From the NCBI GenBank assembly GCA_963714415.1, contig CAVQOL010000002.1, positions 248,001 through 312,000 of the forward strand: DNA of 64,000 nucleotides, given 5' to 3'. The position numbers and the translations under genes were made by a program. The notes under the pieces are model-generated. The model did no database searches and had not been told where the DNA came from. It saw only the letters and a program-made list of their open reading frames with translations. The DNA is from JAGXRK01 sp963714415 (GTDB taxonomy: Bacteria; Bacteroidota; Ignavibacteria; Ignavibacteriales; Ignavibacteriaceae). Below are positions 1 to 7,527 of this stretch, in pieces (position 1 is the stretch's first letter; each line of letters starts with the position of its first letter).

Positions 1-1
1 G

Positions 2-835
2 CCTATATTCAGTGATGAAGTTAGAATTGCATTAAATGAATTCCGTGACGTTGATCTTCCGATGATTTCTCCCACTGCAACAGATGAAGACTTAACTGAT
101 ATCAGTTCAAGTTTTTTCCAGACAAATCCACCATTCTCAATAAGAGGAAGAATATTTGCTCAATATCTTTTTTATGTTGAAAATAAAAGACGAATGGCAA
201 TCCTTAATGCCATAGAGGGTTATTCACCTTTACTTGCTTCAAATTTTATTGATGAGTTTGAAAAATTAGGTGGAGAAATAGTTGTTCGTGAATCATACCG
301 CAGTAACAGTTTTGATTTAAGTGAACAAATAAAAAATATAGCTTCACAATCATCAAGAATAGAGGGGATTTATATTCCTCTTGCTGACAAGATTGATGCA
401 ACCGCCATTTTATCACAATTAGTCCAACACGGTTTGAATCTGTCTATTTATGGTAATCAGGATTGGATGTTGGTTAAAGGATTTGAAACATCACCGGACT
501 TAAGTAATAAACTTGTATTCACATCTGATTATTTTATTGATTTCAACGATAAGATATTTAAAGAGTTCACAGAAGCATTTCAGGGTGTTACCGGCAAAGA
601 GGTAAACAGAAATATTTTATACGGATATGATACTGCAAAATATTTGCTGACTGCAATGAGAAATATTGATCCAACTCGTAAGGCAATCAAACTGAAAATG
701 GAATCGGGAATTAGCAGTGTAGGTTTTAAAAATAATATTTCATTTGATCAATCGCGTATGAATAAATTTCTTAATATAGTTCGTTATAGCGATGGTATTT
801 TCCTGCTTGTTGATAAATTCAGGGCTGGGAGATGA
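2..835 (+). CDS. Periplasmic ligand-binding protein (ABC substrate-binding-like), 5' end outside window
   Basis: The frame is already open at base 2 and runs 277 codons to a TGA, so the true start lies upstream of the window. The visible part looks like the second half of a type I periplasmic binding fold (Peripla_BP_6 / LppC-like). It has alternating strand and helix segments such as RRMAILNAI and ILYGYDTAKYLLTAM, the latter resembling the C-terminal tyrosine-aspartate helix of branched-chain amino-acid receptors. The family binds small ligands outside the cytoplasmic membrane, either for an ABC importer or as a regulator of envelope enzymes. No permease or ATPase gene is visible next to it, so transport is not shown. 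Ligand unknown. Confidence 0.6.
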   Translation, partial: PIFSDEVRIALNEFRDVDLPMISPTATDEDLTDISSSFFQTNPPFSIRGRIFAQYLFYVENKRRMAILNAIEGYSPLLASNFIDEFEKLGGEIVVRESYRSNSFDLSEQIKNIASQSSRIEGIYIPLADKIDATAILSQLVQHGLNLSIYGNQDWMLVKGFETSPDLSNKLVFTSDYFIDFNDKIFKEFTEAFQGVTGKEVNRNILYGYDTAKYLLTAMRNIDPTRKAIKLKMESGISSVGFKNNISFDQSRMNKFLNIVRYSDGIFLLVDKFRAGR

Positions 836-937
836 TTGTTTAAGTTCAGGTTCTAGTTCAAGTAAATTTATTTCATTTTTTACATATTAAATCATTAACA
901 CTTTTTAAAGATTTTTAAATAAAATATCAGAATCAGA

Positions 938-1618
938 ATGAACAGAATTAAAGATCTTCCCTTAGATGACAGACCGAGAGAAAAGCTGATTCTGAGAGGT
1001 CCGCAAAGTTTAACAGATGCAGAACTTCTTGCTATTCTTTTAAGAACCGGGAAAAAAGGTAAATCCGTTGTTGCCGTTGCACAGGAAATGATTGGTAAAG
1101 AAGGAAATCTTGCAAAGCTTGCCTCAAGATCTTTAGAAGATTTAAAGAAAAACAGTGGAGTTGGAAAAGATAAAGCTGTTACTTTATTAGCTGCGTTTGA
1201 AATTAGCCGCAGAATTTTATCGCAGGAAAAGTGGCACTCTGAAAAGAAAATAACTTCACCAGAAGATGTTGCTAATATGTTCATTCCGCTTTTCAGAGAT
1301 GAGGTTAAAGAACGGTTCCTTGTTATTTGTCTTAATTCAGCAAATAAAATAATTAAGCATGAAACAGTTTCGATTGGCAACCTGAATTCAAGTGTTGTTC
1401 ATCCAAGAGAAATATTTAAATCAGCGTTAGAACAAAGTGCAGCGAGCATAATATTACTTCACAATCATCCAAGTGGTAATCCTGAACCAAGCAATGAAGA
1501 TATATCAATTACAAAAAAACTGGTTGAAGCCGGAAAGATTATGGATATTCCTGTATTTGATCATATAATTATTGCAGGTAATAATTACACTAGTTTTGTT
1601 GAAAAAAGGCTTATTTAA
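938..1618 (+). CDS. radC: RadC/JAB-domain protein
   Basis: 226 aa, the normal length for the RadC (UPF0758) family. The N-terminal part carries helix-hairpin-helix-like sequence (LEDLKKNSGVGKDKAVTLLAA, about residues 69-89). The C-terminal JAB/MPN-like domain contains the metal-binding signature HNHPSGNPEPSNED (about residues 172-185), which fits HxH-x7-S-x2-D. The ATG at 938 is the first good start and leaves about 100 bases after the upstream gene. RadC was historically linked to DNA repair, but its biochemical role is unsettled. The gene stands alone and a hairpin overlaps its stop codon. Confidence 0.93.
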   Translation: MNRIKDLPLDDRPREKLILRGPQSLTDAELLAILLRTGKKGKSVVAVAQEMIGKEGNLAKLASRSLEDLKKNSGVGKDKAVTLLAAFEISRRILSQEKWHSEKKITSPEDVANMFIPLFRDEVKERFLVICLNSANKIIKHETVSIGNLNSSVVHPREIFKSALEQSAASIILLHNHPSGNPEPSNEDISITKKLVEAGKIMDIPVFDHIIIAGNNYTSFVEKRLI

Positions 1619-1638
1619 TTGCAAATAAGCGTTATTTT
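1609..1638 (+). terminator. Hairpin overlapping the radC stop
   Basis: GCTTATTT (1609-1616) pairs perfectly with AAATAAGC (1623-1630) across a 6-nt loop. A T-rich stretch (GTTATTTT) follows. The stem is AT-rich and only 8 bp, and it overlaps the end of radC, so it is a moderate rho-independent terminator candidate. Confidence 0.45.
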
Positions 1639-1784
1639 AGGGTTAATTAAAAAATTATTATAAAAATTCATAAAAAATCTAAGTTTTTTTTGAAATTTTA
1701 TTTTCAGTTATCATTCTTTTTACTAAATTAAACCTCACTTTTAACTGGTCTTACCAATAATAATATATTTATCGGAGGTTAAGT

Positions 1785-2060
1785 ATGAACATAACAAAAT
1801 CGCTCAAAACTACTTTTGTAATTGGTAGTTTAGCTTTGGCAACCATCTTCTTAAGTGGTTGTGGTGGATTGAGTGAAGCTCAAATAGCTGAACTTGATGC
1901 ATTAAGGGTAGAGGTCAAATCTCTCGAAGCAGAAGCAAACAGCCTTAAGGATCAAAGGGCAAAACTTGAAAAAGATATTCAGGACATCAATAGAAAGATG
2001 GCTGAATGCGAAAAACAAAAAGAAGAAACAAGGGTTAACCTTGAAAAACTTCCTCAATAA
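1785..2060 (+). CDS. Small coiled-coil lipoprotein
   Basis: 91 aa. It starts with a positively charged, hydrophobic leader ending in the lipobox LSGC, so the mature protein should begin at Cys26 with a lipid anchor. The remainder is almost entirely charged, heptad-like coiled coil (LDALRVEVKSLEAEANSLKD and onward) with one further cysteine near residue 75. The start is supported by GGAGG about 6 nt upstream. Size and architecture recall Lpp-type or spacer lipoproteins, but no specific family is recognised. It is followed after 36 nt by a secreted LysM protein that also has a coiled-coil segment, so the two may act together at the cell wall (inference). Confidence 0.75.
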   Translation: MNITKSLKTTFVIGSLALATIFLSGCGGLSEAQIAELDALRVEVKSLEAEANSLKDQRAKLEKDIQDINRKMAECEKQKEETRVNLEKLPQ

Positions 2061-2096
2061 TTTTTTAATATTAAATTGATTACGGAGGTAATTCAT

Positions 2097-2768
2097 ATGA
2101 AATTCAGAAATATTTTATTTATTCTTTCCCTTTTTCTTTTTGCAGGTCTTGCTTTTGCACAGGAGGAAATGACCGAAGAAGAATGGGAAGCAGAAATGAG
2201 CCGTCTAAAGGCTAAAAAAGATGCTCTGATGAGTGAAATTAATACACTTAAATTAGACATCGATAATCTTAAATCACAAGATTTAGGTGATCCTGAAGTG
2301 TGCATCGACGAACTATATCAGATGGTTGGTGCCAACAGATCTGATGTTGATAACTTCAGAAAAGCCGTTAATGAATTAAGCGGTATGATCAACAGAAAAG
2401 AAGGTCCAAAAGATGACAGGCAAGCAGACCTTAACGCTCTTAAGATGAACAAGATCAGTGCTTTACCTGAATTTTTCAAAAAAGTTCATGGTGATATGCA
2501 AAACGCTCTTGATGCATGGATAGAAGCACCAAAAGATATTATGTACTCTGTTGTTAAAGGCGACCATCTTTGGGGAATTGCCCGCAAGACAGAGCATTAC
2601 GGAAACGGTTTTGCTTGGCCGGTTATTTATCAGGCTAACAGAGATCAGATCAAAAATCCTGATTTAATATATCCTAAGCAAGTATTTAAAGTTCCTCAGC
2701 TTACTGAAGAAGAAAAATCTAAATACGAAAAATTAAGAACAAATTATAAGCCTGCTCCTGTTCAATAA
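2097..2768 (+). CDS. Secreted coiled-coil/LysM-domain protein
   Basis: 223 aa. I place the start at ATG 2097, directly behind a strong GGAGG (TACGGAGGTAATTCAT). This gives a clean signal peptide, MKFRNILFILSLFLFAGLAFA, with cleavage before QEE. Acidic, helical sequence with a coiled-coil segment follows (SRLKAKKDALMSEINTLK). A C-terminal LysM domain begins at YSVVKGDHLWGIA and ends at IYPKQVFKVPQ, and should bind peptidoglycan glycan strands. It lies directly behind the coiled-coil lipoprotein and ahead of a strong terminator, so the pair forms a two-gene envelope operon. The exact function is not known. Confidence 0.85.
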   Translation: MKFRNILFILSLFLFAGLAFAQEEMTEEEWEAEMSRLKAKKDALMSEINTLKLDIDNLKSQDLGDPEVCIDELYQMVGANRSDVDNFRKAVNELSGMINRKEGPKDDRQADLNALKMNKISALPEFFKKVHGDMQNALDAWIEAPKDIMYSVVKGDHLWGIARKTEHYGNGFAWPVIYQANRDQIKNPDLIYPKQVFKVPQLTEEEKSKYEKLRTNYKPAPVQ

Positions 2769-2792
2769 TTGAGCAGCTTTTTGAAATAATTG

Positions 2793-2825
2793 AAGCCCTT
2801 GTCAGAGATTGATAAGGGCTTTTTA
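2793..2825 (+). terminator. Rho-independent terminator after the LysM gene
   Basis: AAGCCCTTGTC (2793-2803) pairs with GATAAGGGCTT (2811-2821) to form an 11-bp stem with one G-U pair and a 7-nt loop. The TTTTT that follows (2820-2824) completes a classical intrinsic terminator 24 nt after the LysM gene stop. Confidence 0.88.
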
Positions 2826-2843
2826 TATTTAAACTAAGTTATT

Positions 2844-3821
2844 ATGACCATAGCTGAAAAAAAACTTACTCTTTCTAATGTAGATATGATGTCGCTTCTT
2901 GGCATCAATGACGCAAACCTTCAATTACTTGAAGAGCGGTTTAACTCTACCATTACGGTAAGAGGGGATATTTTTAACATAAAAGGTGTGCTGGAAGAAG
3001 TTGAACAGATAGAAAAAATAATCAAAGAAATGGTTTATGTGCTAAATACAAGCGGAAGACTTCAAACTTCTGATGTTCGGACTATTCTCGATTTAACTCT
3101 TGAAGGAAAAGAAATAATAGCTGAAGATGAGTATGATTCAATTGTGCTTTACACAAAGAACGATATTGTAAAAGCTAAAACACCGGGACAAAGAAAATAC
3201 TTGCAGATTGCTGCCAAGAATGATATTTGTTTTGCCATTGGTCCTGCCGGAACAGGAAAAACATATCTTGCAGTTGCAATTGCAGTTTCAGCTTTGAAAA
3301 GGGGAGTGATAAAGAAAATAGTGCTTGCCAGACCTGCCGTTGAAGCAGGCGAAAGTCTAGGTTTTCTTCCGGGAGATTTTCAGGAAAAAATAGATCCTTA
3401 TTTAAGACCGCTTTATGATGCGCTCGATGATATGATTCCTTCCGAAAAACTAAAAGGATATTTAGAAAAAAGAGTAATTGAAATTGTTCCTTTAGCATAT
3501 ATGCGCGGTAGAACATTGAACAATGCTTTTGTTATTCTTGATGAAGCACAAAATGCTACTGATATTCAGATGAAAATGTTTTTAACAAGACTTGGTGCAA
3601 ATTCAAATGCAATTATTACAGGTGATATAACTCAGATTGATTTACCGGTTAAATCAAGAAGCGGACTTGTGCAGGCCAAAGAAATTCTAAACGGTATTCC
3701 CGGAGTTGGATTTGCATACTTTGATAAAGAAGATGTTGTAAGACACAGATTAGTTAAAGATATTATTGATGCTTACGATAAATTCAACGAAGCAAATGGT
3801 AACGGAAAAAAATCTAGTTAA
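2844..3821 (+). CDS. phoH: PhoH-family ATPase
   Basis: 325 aa, typical for the PhoH/YbeZ family of cytoplasmic P-loop ATPases. An N-terminal KH-like region (about residues 15-70) precedes the ATPase core. The Walker A motif is GPAGTGKT (about residues 133-140) and the Walker B is FVILDEAQNAT (about residues 229-239). The late motif TGDITQIDLP is also family-typical. In many bacteria phoH neighbours ybeY and is tied to RNA metabolism or ribosome maturation; ybeY is not adjacent here. It converges on mazG, with the two stop codons only a few bases apart inside a short duplicated sequence. Confidence 0.93.
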   Translation: MTIAEKKLTLSNVDMMSLLGINDANLQLLEERFNSTITVRGDIFNIKGVLEEVEQIEKIIKEMVYVLNTSGRLQTSDVRTILDLTLEGKEIIAEDEYDSIVLYTKNDIVKAKTPGQRKYLQIAAKNDICFAIGPAGTGKTYLAVAIAVSALKRGVIKKIVLARPAVEAGESLGFLPGDFQEKIDPYLRPLYDALDDMIPSEKLKGYLEKRVIEIVPLAYMRGRTLNNAFVILDEAQNATDIQMKMFLTRLGANSNAIITGDITQIDLPVKSRSGLVQAKEILNGIPGVGFAYFDKEDVVRHRLVKDIIDAYDKFNEANGNGKKSS

Positions 3822-3824
3822 AAT

Positions 3825-4595
3825 CTAGTTAAAGCCTGGCAGCTTTTTACTTTCTTCCCAAAACTTATCCATTTCAGCAAGATTTGATTGACTGATATTT
3901 CTGCCCGATTCTTTTATCTTATTTTCCACATAAGAGAACCGTTTAATAAATTTTCGATTAGTTTTCCTAAGTGCATTTTCCGGATTAATACCTAAATATC
4001 TTGCATAGTTAACCAAAGCAAAAAACACATCACCAAATTCTTTTTCCAACTCCTCTTTTGTACCGGTTTTTTCAGATTTATGCATTTCCTGAATTTCCTC
4101 AATAACTTTGCCCCAAACGTCTTCTTTCTTTTCCCAGTCGAAACCCACCTTAGAAGCTTTCTCTTGCAGCCTGTGGGCTCTCTGAAGCGCTGGAAGGCTT
4201 TCCGGGATGCCATCTAGCAGATTTTCTCTGCCTTCATGAAGCTTCATTTCTTCCCAGTTTTTCTTTACCTCTTCAGAACCATTTACTTTCTTTTCACCAA
4301 AAACATGAGGGTGTCTTCTTATTAGTTTTGTTTGAATAGCATCAATTACATTGTTTATATCAAACTTGTTTTGCTCCTCCACAATAACAGTGTGAAAAAC
4401 AACATGCAGGAGCAAATCACCTAACTCTTTTTTTAATTCCTCATAATTTTTATGATCTATTGCATCAACAACTTCATAAGCTTCTTCAATAGTATTGGCT
4501 TTTATTGAATCGTTTGTCTGTTCTTTATCCCACGGACATTCTTTTCGTAATCGTTTAACAATGTCAACGAATTCATTAAATTTGGTTTGAGTCAT
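3825..4595 (-). CDS. mazG: Nucleoside triphosphate pyrophosphohydrolase MazG
   Basis: 256 aa, the usual two-repeat MazG length. The N-terminal repeat has the family opening LRKECPWDKEQT and the metal-binding EEAYEVVDAI / ELKKELGDLLLHVVFH segment. The second repeat has ELEKEFGDVFFALVNYARYLG. The enzyme hydrolyses (d)NTPs to NMPs and pyrophosphate, which cleans the nucleotide pool and affects ppGpp levels. Its start faces the RidA-family gene across a short divergent region. Confidence 0.94.
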   Translation of the reverse strand: MTQTKFNEFVDIVKRLRKECPWDKEQTNDSIKANTIEEAYEVVDAIDHKNYEELKKELGDLLLHVVFHTVIVEEQNKFDINNVIDAIQTKLIRRHPHVFGEKKVNGSEEVKKNWEEMKLHEGRENLLDGIPESLPALQRAHRLQEKASKVGFDWEKKEDVWGKVIEEIQEMHKSEKTGTKEELEKEFGDVFFALVNYARYLGINPENALRKTNRKFIKRFSYVENKIKESGRNISQSNLAEMDKFWEESKKLPGFN

Positions 4596-4670
4596 TATAA
4601 TCCTTCGAAGGGTTGTAAAATAAACTTAACAAATTTAATAAAATTTATTTCAGTATATCGTGGAGAAAAT

Positions 4671-5129
4671 ATGATTGAAGAAAAAATAAAAGAACTTGGT
4701 TTTGAAGTTCCGGAAGTTGCAAAACCACTTGCAGCTTACATTCCTGCTAAAAGAGTTGGAAATCTTGTTATGACATCAGGACAAGTGCCGCTTGTTAAAG
4801 GAGAATTAAAATATGCCGGTAAGATTGGTGTTGAATTAAGTGAAGAAGAAGGACAAAAAGCAGCAGAAATTTGTGCGTTGAATTGTCTTGCTGCCATTAA
4901 AGGTGTTATCGGAAATTTGGATAAGATTGAAGAAATTGTGAAGCTGACCGTATTTGTAAATAATAAAGATGGTTTTACTGCGCAGCCAAAAGTTGCAAAT
5001 GGCGCGTCAGAACTAATTGGAAAAATTTTTGGTGAAAAAGGTTTACATGCCAGAAGTGCAGTTGGTGTAAGCGGACTTCCAATAAATGCACCGGTTGAAA
5101 TTGAGATGATTGTAAAAGTCAATGAGTGA
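4671..5129 (+). CDS. RidA/YjgF-family protein
   Basis: 152 aa when started at ATG 4671, which follows GTGGAGAAAAT. The longer open frame upstream (from 4587) overlaps mazG and has no family sequence. It shows the YER057c/YjgF/UK114 pattern, with SGQVPL near the N-terminus, a central LGNLDKIEEIVKLTVFVN-like strand and a C-terminal PVEIEMIVKV strand. Classical RidA proteins (about 128 aa) hydrolyse reactive enamine/imine intermediates. This longer version belongs to a related subgroup, and the arginine typical of active RidA is not placed with certainty. The exact substrate is unknown. Confidence 0.85.
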   Translation: MIEEKIKELGFEVPEVAKPLAAYIPAKRVGNLVMTSGQVPLVKGELKYAGKIGVELSEEEGQKAAEICALNCLAAIKGVIGNLDKIEEIVKLTVFVNNKDGFTAQPKVANGASELIGKIFGEKGLHARSAVGVSGLPINAPVEIEMIVKVNE

Positions 5130-5244
5130 TTTGGTTTCTAATCAAGAGTAATAGATTGTCTTTACATAAGAACAGGAATTATGGTGTGCTGGAGTATTGG
5201 AATAATGAAAAAATAGTTGTCCTCCATAACTCCATCATTCCGGA

Positions 5245-5811
5245 TTATTCATCTAACCAGTTTTTAATTATTGCTTTTCCTTCTTTAGTAAGAATGGATT
5301 CGGGATGGAATTGAATTCCGGTTAGCGGATAGTTTTTATGTTTCATTCCCATAATCATTCCATCATCGGATTCTGCTGTAACGGAAAAAGCTGACGGAAG
5401 CGATTCTCTTTCCACCATAAGTGAATGATATCTCATTGCTTCGAAGTTTTGAGGGATGTTTCTAAAGACAGAAGTATTAGAGTGTTTAATCTTCGAGGTT
5501 TTTCCGTGCATTAATATTGGAGCAGTTACAACTTTCCCGCCGAAACAAATAGCCATAGCCTGATGACCAAGACAAACTCCAAGGATTGGAATGTTGTCTC
5601 CAAAATTTTTTATAGCATCAAGTGAAACTTTTGAATCTTCAGGTTTTCCAGGACCGGGTGAAATAAGAATTTTATCGGGCGCGAGTTTTTGTATATCGTC
5701 AGAATCAATCTCATCATTTCTTCTTATAATTGTTTTACAGTTAAAACTTCCAAGAAGTTGAACAAGATTGTAAGTGAAAGAATCGTAATTATCTATTACT
5801 AAAATTTTCAT
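5245..5811 (-). CDS. pabA: Anthranilate/aminodeoxychorismate synthase glutamine amidotransferase subunit
   Basis: 188 aa class I glutamine amidotransferase (TrpG/PabA). It opens with KILVIDNYDSFTYNLVQ, has the oxyanion segment SPGPGKPEDS, the nucleophile cysteine in LGVCLGHQAM, and the catalytic His-Glu pair in GIQFHPES. The subunit supplies ammonia from glutamine to TrpE or PabB acting on chorismate. No trpE or pabB partner is in this window, so the choice between the tryptophan and folate pathways cannot be made; in many bacteria one protein serves both. Confidence 0.92.
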   Translation of the reverse strand: MKILVIDNYDSFTYNLVQLLGSFNCKTIIRRNDEIDSDDIQKLAPDKILISPGPGKPEDSKVSLDAIKNFGDNIPILGVCLGHQAMAICFGGKVVTAPILMHGKTSKIKHSNTSVFRNIPQNFEAMRYHSLMVERESLPSAFSVTAESDDGMIMGMKHKNYPLTGIQFHPESILTKEGKAIIKNWLDE

Positions 5812-5994
5812 AGTTTGTGAGTGAAAGTAAGCACCTATTTGTTTCTATGTCAAGTTTTCAGTGCTCGTAAAACAAAAATAAATCAGATACGTCTAAATTG
5901 TGTCGGTTTATCTATCTATCTTCTGTCTTGAAATAAGTTCAATATTCTGGCTATATTTGAAATGTCAAAGAAATAATGATTTTTAATAGGGTTT

Positions 5995-6022
5995 TTGACT
6001 TATTACATGTTAGTACTATACA
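5995..6022 (+). promoter_or_regulatory. Possible sigma70-type promoter for the exported protein at 6074
   Basis: TTGACT (5995-6000) and TATACA (6017-6022) are separated by 16 nt and lie about 50 nt upstream of the ATG at 6074. Both hexamers differ from consensus by one or two bases. The surrounding intergenic region (about 260 nt) is AT-rich, which raises the chance of a coincidental match. Confidence 0.35.
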
Positions 6023-6073
6023 TTGATTTTAATAAATCATTTAGATATAATACATAAAATTTTTGGTGAATTT

Positions 6074-6580
6074 ATGAAAAAGCTGTTATTTGTAATCATA
6101 GTTTTGTTTGCCGCAGTTAGTTATGCTCAGTTTAAAGATCCTGCATTTCCAACGAGCAACATTAAAGATGGAATAGTAGATTATTCTTCAGGTTCATTGT
6201 TTGGATTTCTAAACAGCGAAAACTTTTCAATGAGACACTCTATTGGAATGTCTTATTCATCATTCGCCGGTCAGGGAATTGCACTCGGAACATACACAAA
6301 CAGTATGATGTATCGTTTTTCCGAAGATCTTAACGTTCAGTTTGATGCAAGTATTGTTCATTCACCATACAGCACTTTAGGGAAAGAATTTCAGAATGAT
6401 CTTTCAGGTATTTATATCAGTCGTGCCGCTCTGAATTACAGACCGTGGAAAGATTTTAGTATTCATTTTCAATACAACCAATATCCCGGATCATATTATT
6501 ATAATCCATTCTCCGGTTACTATAACAGAGGTTCTTACGGTTACTATGATCCTTTTTATAATCCATTTAACTTAAGATAA
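6074..6580 (+). CDS. Exported protein with Tyr/Gly-rich C-terminus, unknown function
   Basis: 168 aa from ATG 6074; the frame extends upstream but the signal peptide begins here. MKKLLFVIIVLFAAVSYAQF is a clear Sec signal with cleavage after SYA. The mature part alternates short hydrophobic and polar stretches as in an outer-membrane barrel or periplasmic beta protein (FSMRHSIGMSYSS, DLNVQFDASIVHS, FSIHFQYNQ). It ends in an unusual aromatic tail rich in Tyr, Gly, Asn and Pro. I do not recognise a family. It stands just ahead of the LytR_C/rsfS/argS group but with its own candidate promoter. Confidence 0.7.
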   Translation: MKKLLFVIIVLFAAVSYAQFKDPAFPTSNIKDGIVDYSSGSLFGFLNSENFSMRHSIGMSYSSFAGQGIALGTYTNSMMYRFSEDLNVQFDASIVHSPYSTLGKEFQNDLSGIYISRAALNYRPWKDFSIHFQYNQYPGSYYYNPFSGYYNRGSYGYYDPFYNPFNLR

Positions 6581-6603
6581 TGCAAGAAGCAGAGTAGAAA
6601 TTC

Positions 6604-7093
6604 GTGAAGGGTAATTCCAACTCCAAAGAAACATCGCAGCAAAAAAAGGCTTCCAAACCGGCTTCAAATTTTTTACACAACATCATTATTGTTGTTCTGG
6701 CTTTGCTCATTTTATTTCTCGGCTATGCTCTGATCGTTCAAATCTCTAGTTCATTTTCTAAAGAAGAAACTGTCGAACAAAAAATAATCTTACCTTCCCA
6801 AGTGCAAATTGAAGTACTTAATGGGTGTGGTGTTGCAGGAGTTGCCGACAGATTCACTGAATTTTTAAGAACCGAAGGTTTTGATGTTGTAAACAAAGGG
6901 AAATTATTCTTCTTTTGATGTTGACAATACATTGATAATTGACAGATCGAACAATCCGGAAAAATCATCTATGGTTGCTGAAGCAATTGGTGTTGAGAAA
7001 AGAAAAATCATAAAGCAATTTAACAACCAGTATTTTCTAGATGTAACTTTAATTATCGGCAAAGATTATAATACGTTATTAATCAATAAGTAA
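6604..7093 (+). CDS. Membrane-anchored LytR_C-domain protein (one frameshift)
   Basis: About 162 aa when one extra base near 6896-6916 is ignored. The GTG-initiated first part has a Ser/Lys-rich cytoplasmic tail, one transmembrane helix (about residues 25-47) and the start of a LytR C-terminal domain (IEVLNGCGVAGVADRFTEFL). The frame then closes at a TGA, but the next frame continues the same domain (DVDNTLIIDRSNNPEKSS, then LDVTLIIGKDYNTLL) to a stop at 7093. LytR_C domains occur in envelope proteins and often lack the LytR catalytic part, as here. It is followed after 11 nt by rsfS, as in many Bacteroidota-group genomes. Confidence 0.75.
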
Positions 7094-7104
7094 GGAATTA
7101 AAAA

Positions 7105-7527
7105 TTGAATTCGAAAAATTTTGCAAATACGATTTCCGAATTAATTTTCACAAAAAAAGGTTATGATGTAAAAATTATCGATCTAAAAAAACTCACAACA
7201 TTCGCAGATTATTTTGTTATTTGCTCTGCCGATTCCGATACACAGGTTAAAGCAATAGCAGATGAAATTGATAAAAGTTTAAGAGATGAAGGAATAAAAT
7301 GCTGGCATAAAGAAGGTTATATGGCTCTCCAATGGGTTCTACTTGATTATGTTGATGTAGTTGTTCATGTATTCAAAAAAACAGCAAGAGATTTTTATAA
7401 CCTTGAAAAACTCTGGGGTGATGCGCAAATAATTGAAGTTGAGGATCCGTTTCTTAAACCAAAAAAAGAAACTTCTGTAAAAAAGAAAACAGTCAGAAAA
7501 ACCACTACTGCAAAGAAAAAAGCATGA
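7105..7527 (+). CDS. rsfS: Ribosomal silencing factor RsfS
   Basis: 140 aa starting at TTG 7105. The conserved core DYFVICSADSDTQVKAIADEID and the tryptophan-rich segment WVLLDYVDVVVHVF are diagnostic of the RsfS/Iojap/C7orf30 family. These proteins bind ribosomal protein uL14 and block subunit joining during starvation. The last 25 residues form a Lys/Thr-rich tail beyond the usual domain end. It overlaps argS by 4 bases (ATGA), so the two are translationally coupled. Confidence 0.93.
   Translation: MNSKNFANTISELIFTKKGYDVKIIDLKKLTTFADYFVICSADSDTQVKAIADEIDKSLRDEGIKCWHKEGYMALQWVLLDYVDVVVHVFKKTARDFYNLEKLWGDAQIIEVEDPFLKPKKETSVKKKTVRKTTTAKKKA

Noticed and set aside
895..1380. 161-codon open frame on the minus strand opposite radC
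   Set aside because: It lies entirely within radC, whose protein family is certain, and its own translation shows no family sequence or ribosome-binding site.
5126..5314. 62-codon frame after the RidA-family gene
   Set aside because: It overlaps the end of pabA, contains the degenerate repeat tract and has no recognisable sequence.
5815..6073. Riboswitch or small RNA in the 260-nt gap before the exported protein
   Set aside because: No conserved aptamer motif or stable multi-stem fold could be seen; only a candidate promoter is reported.
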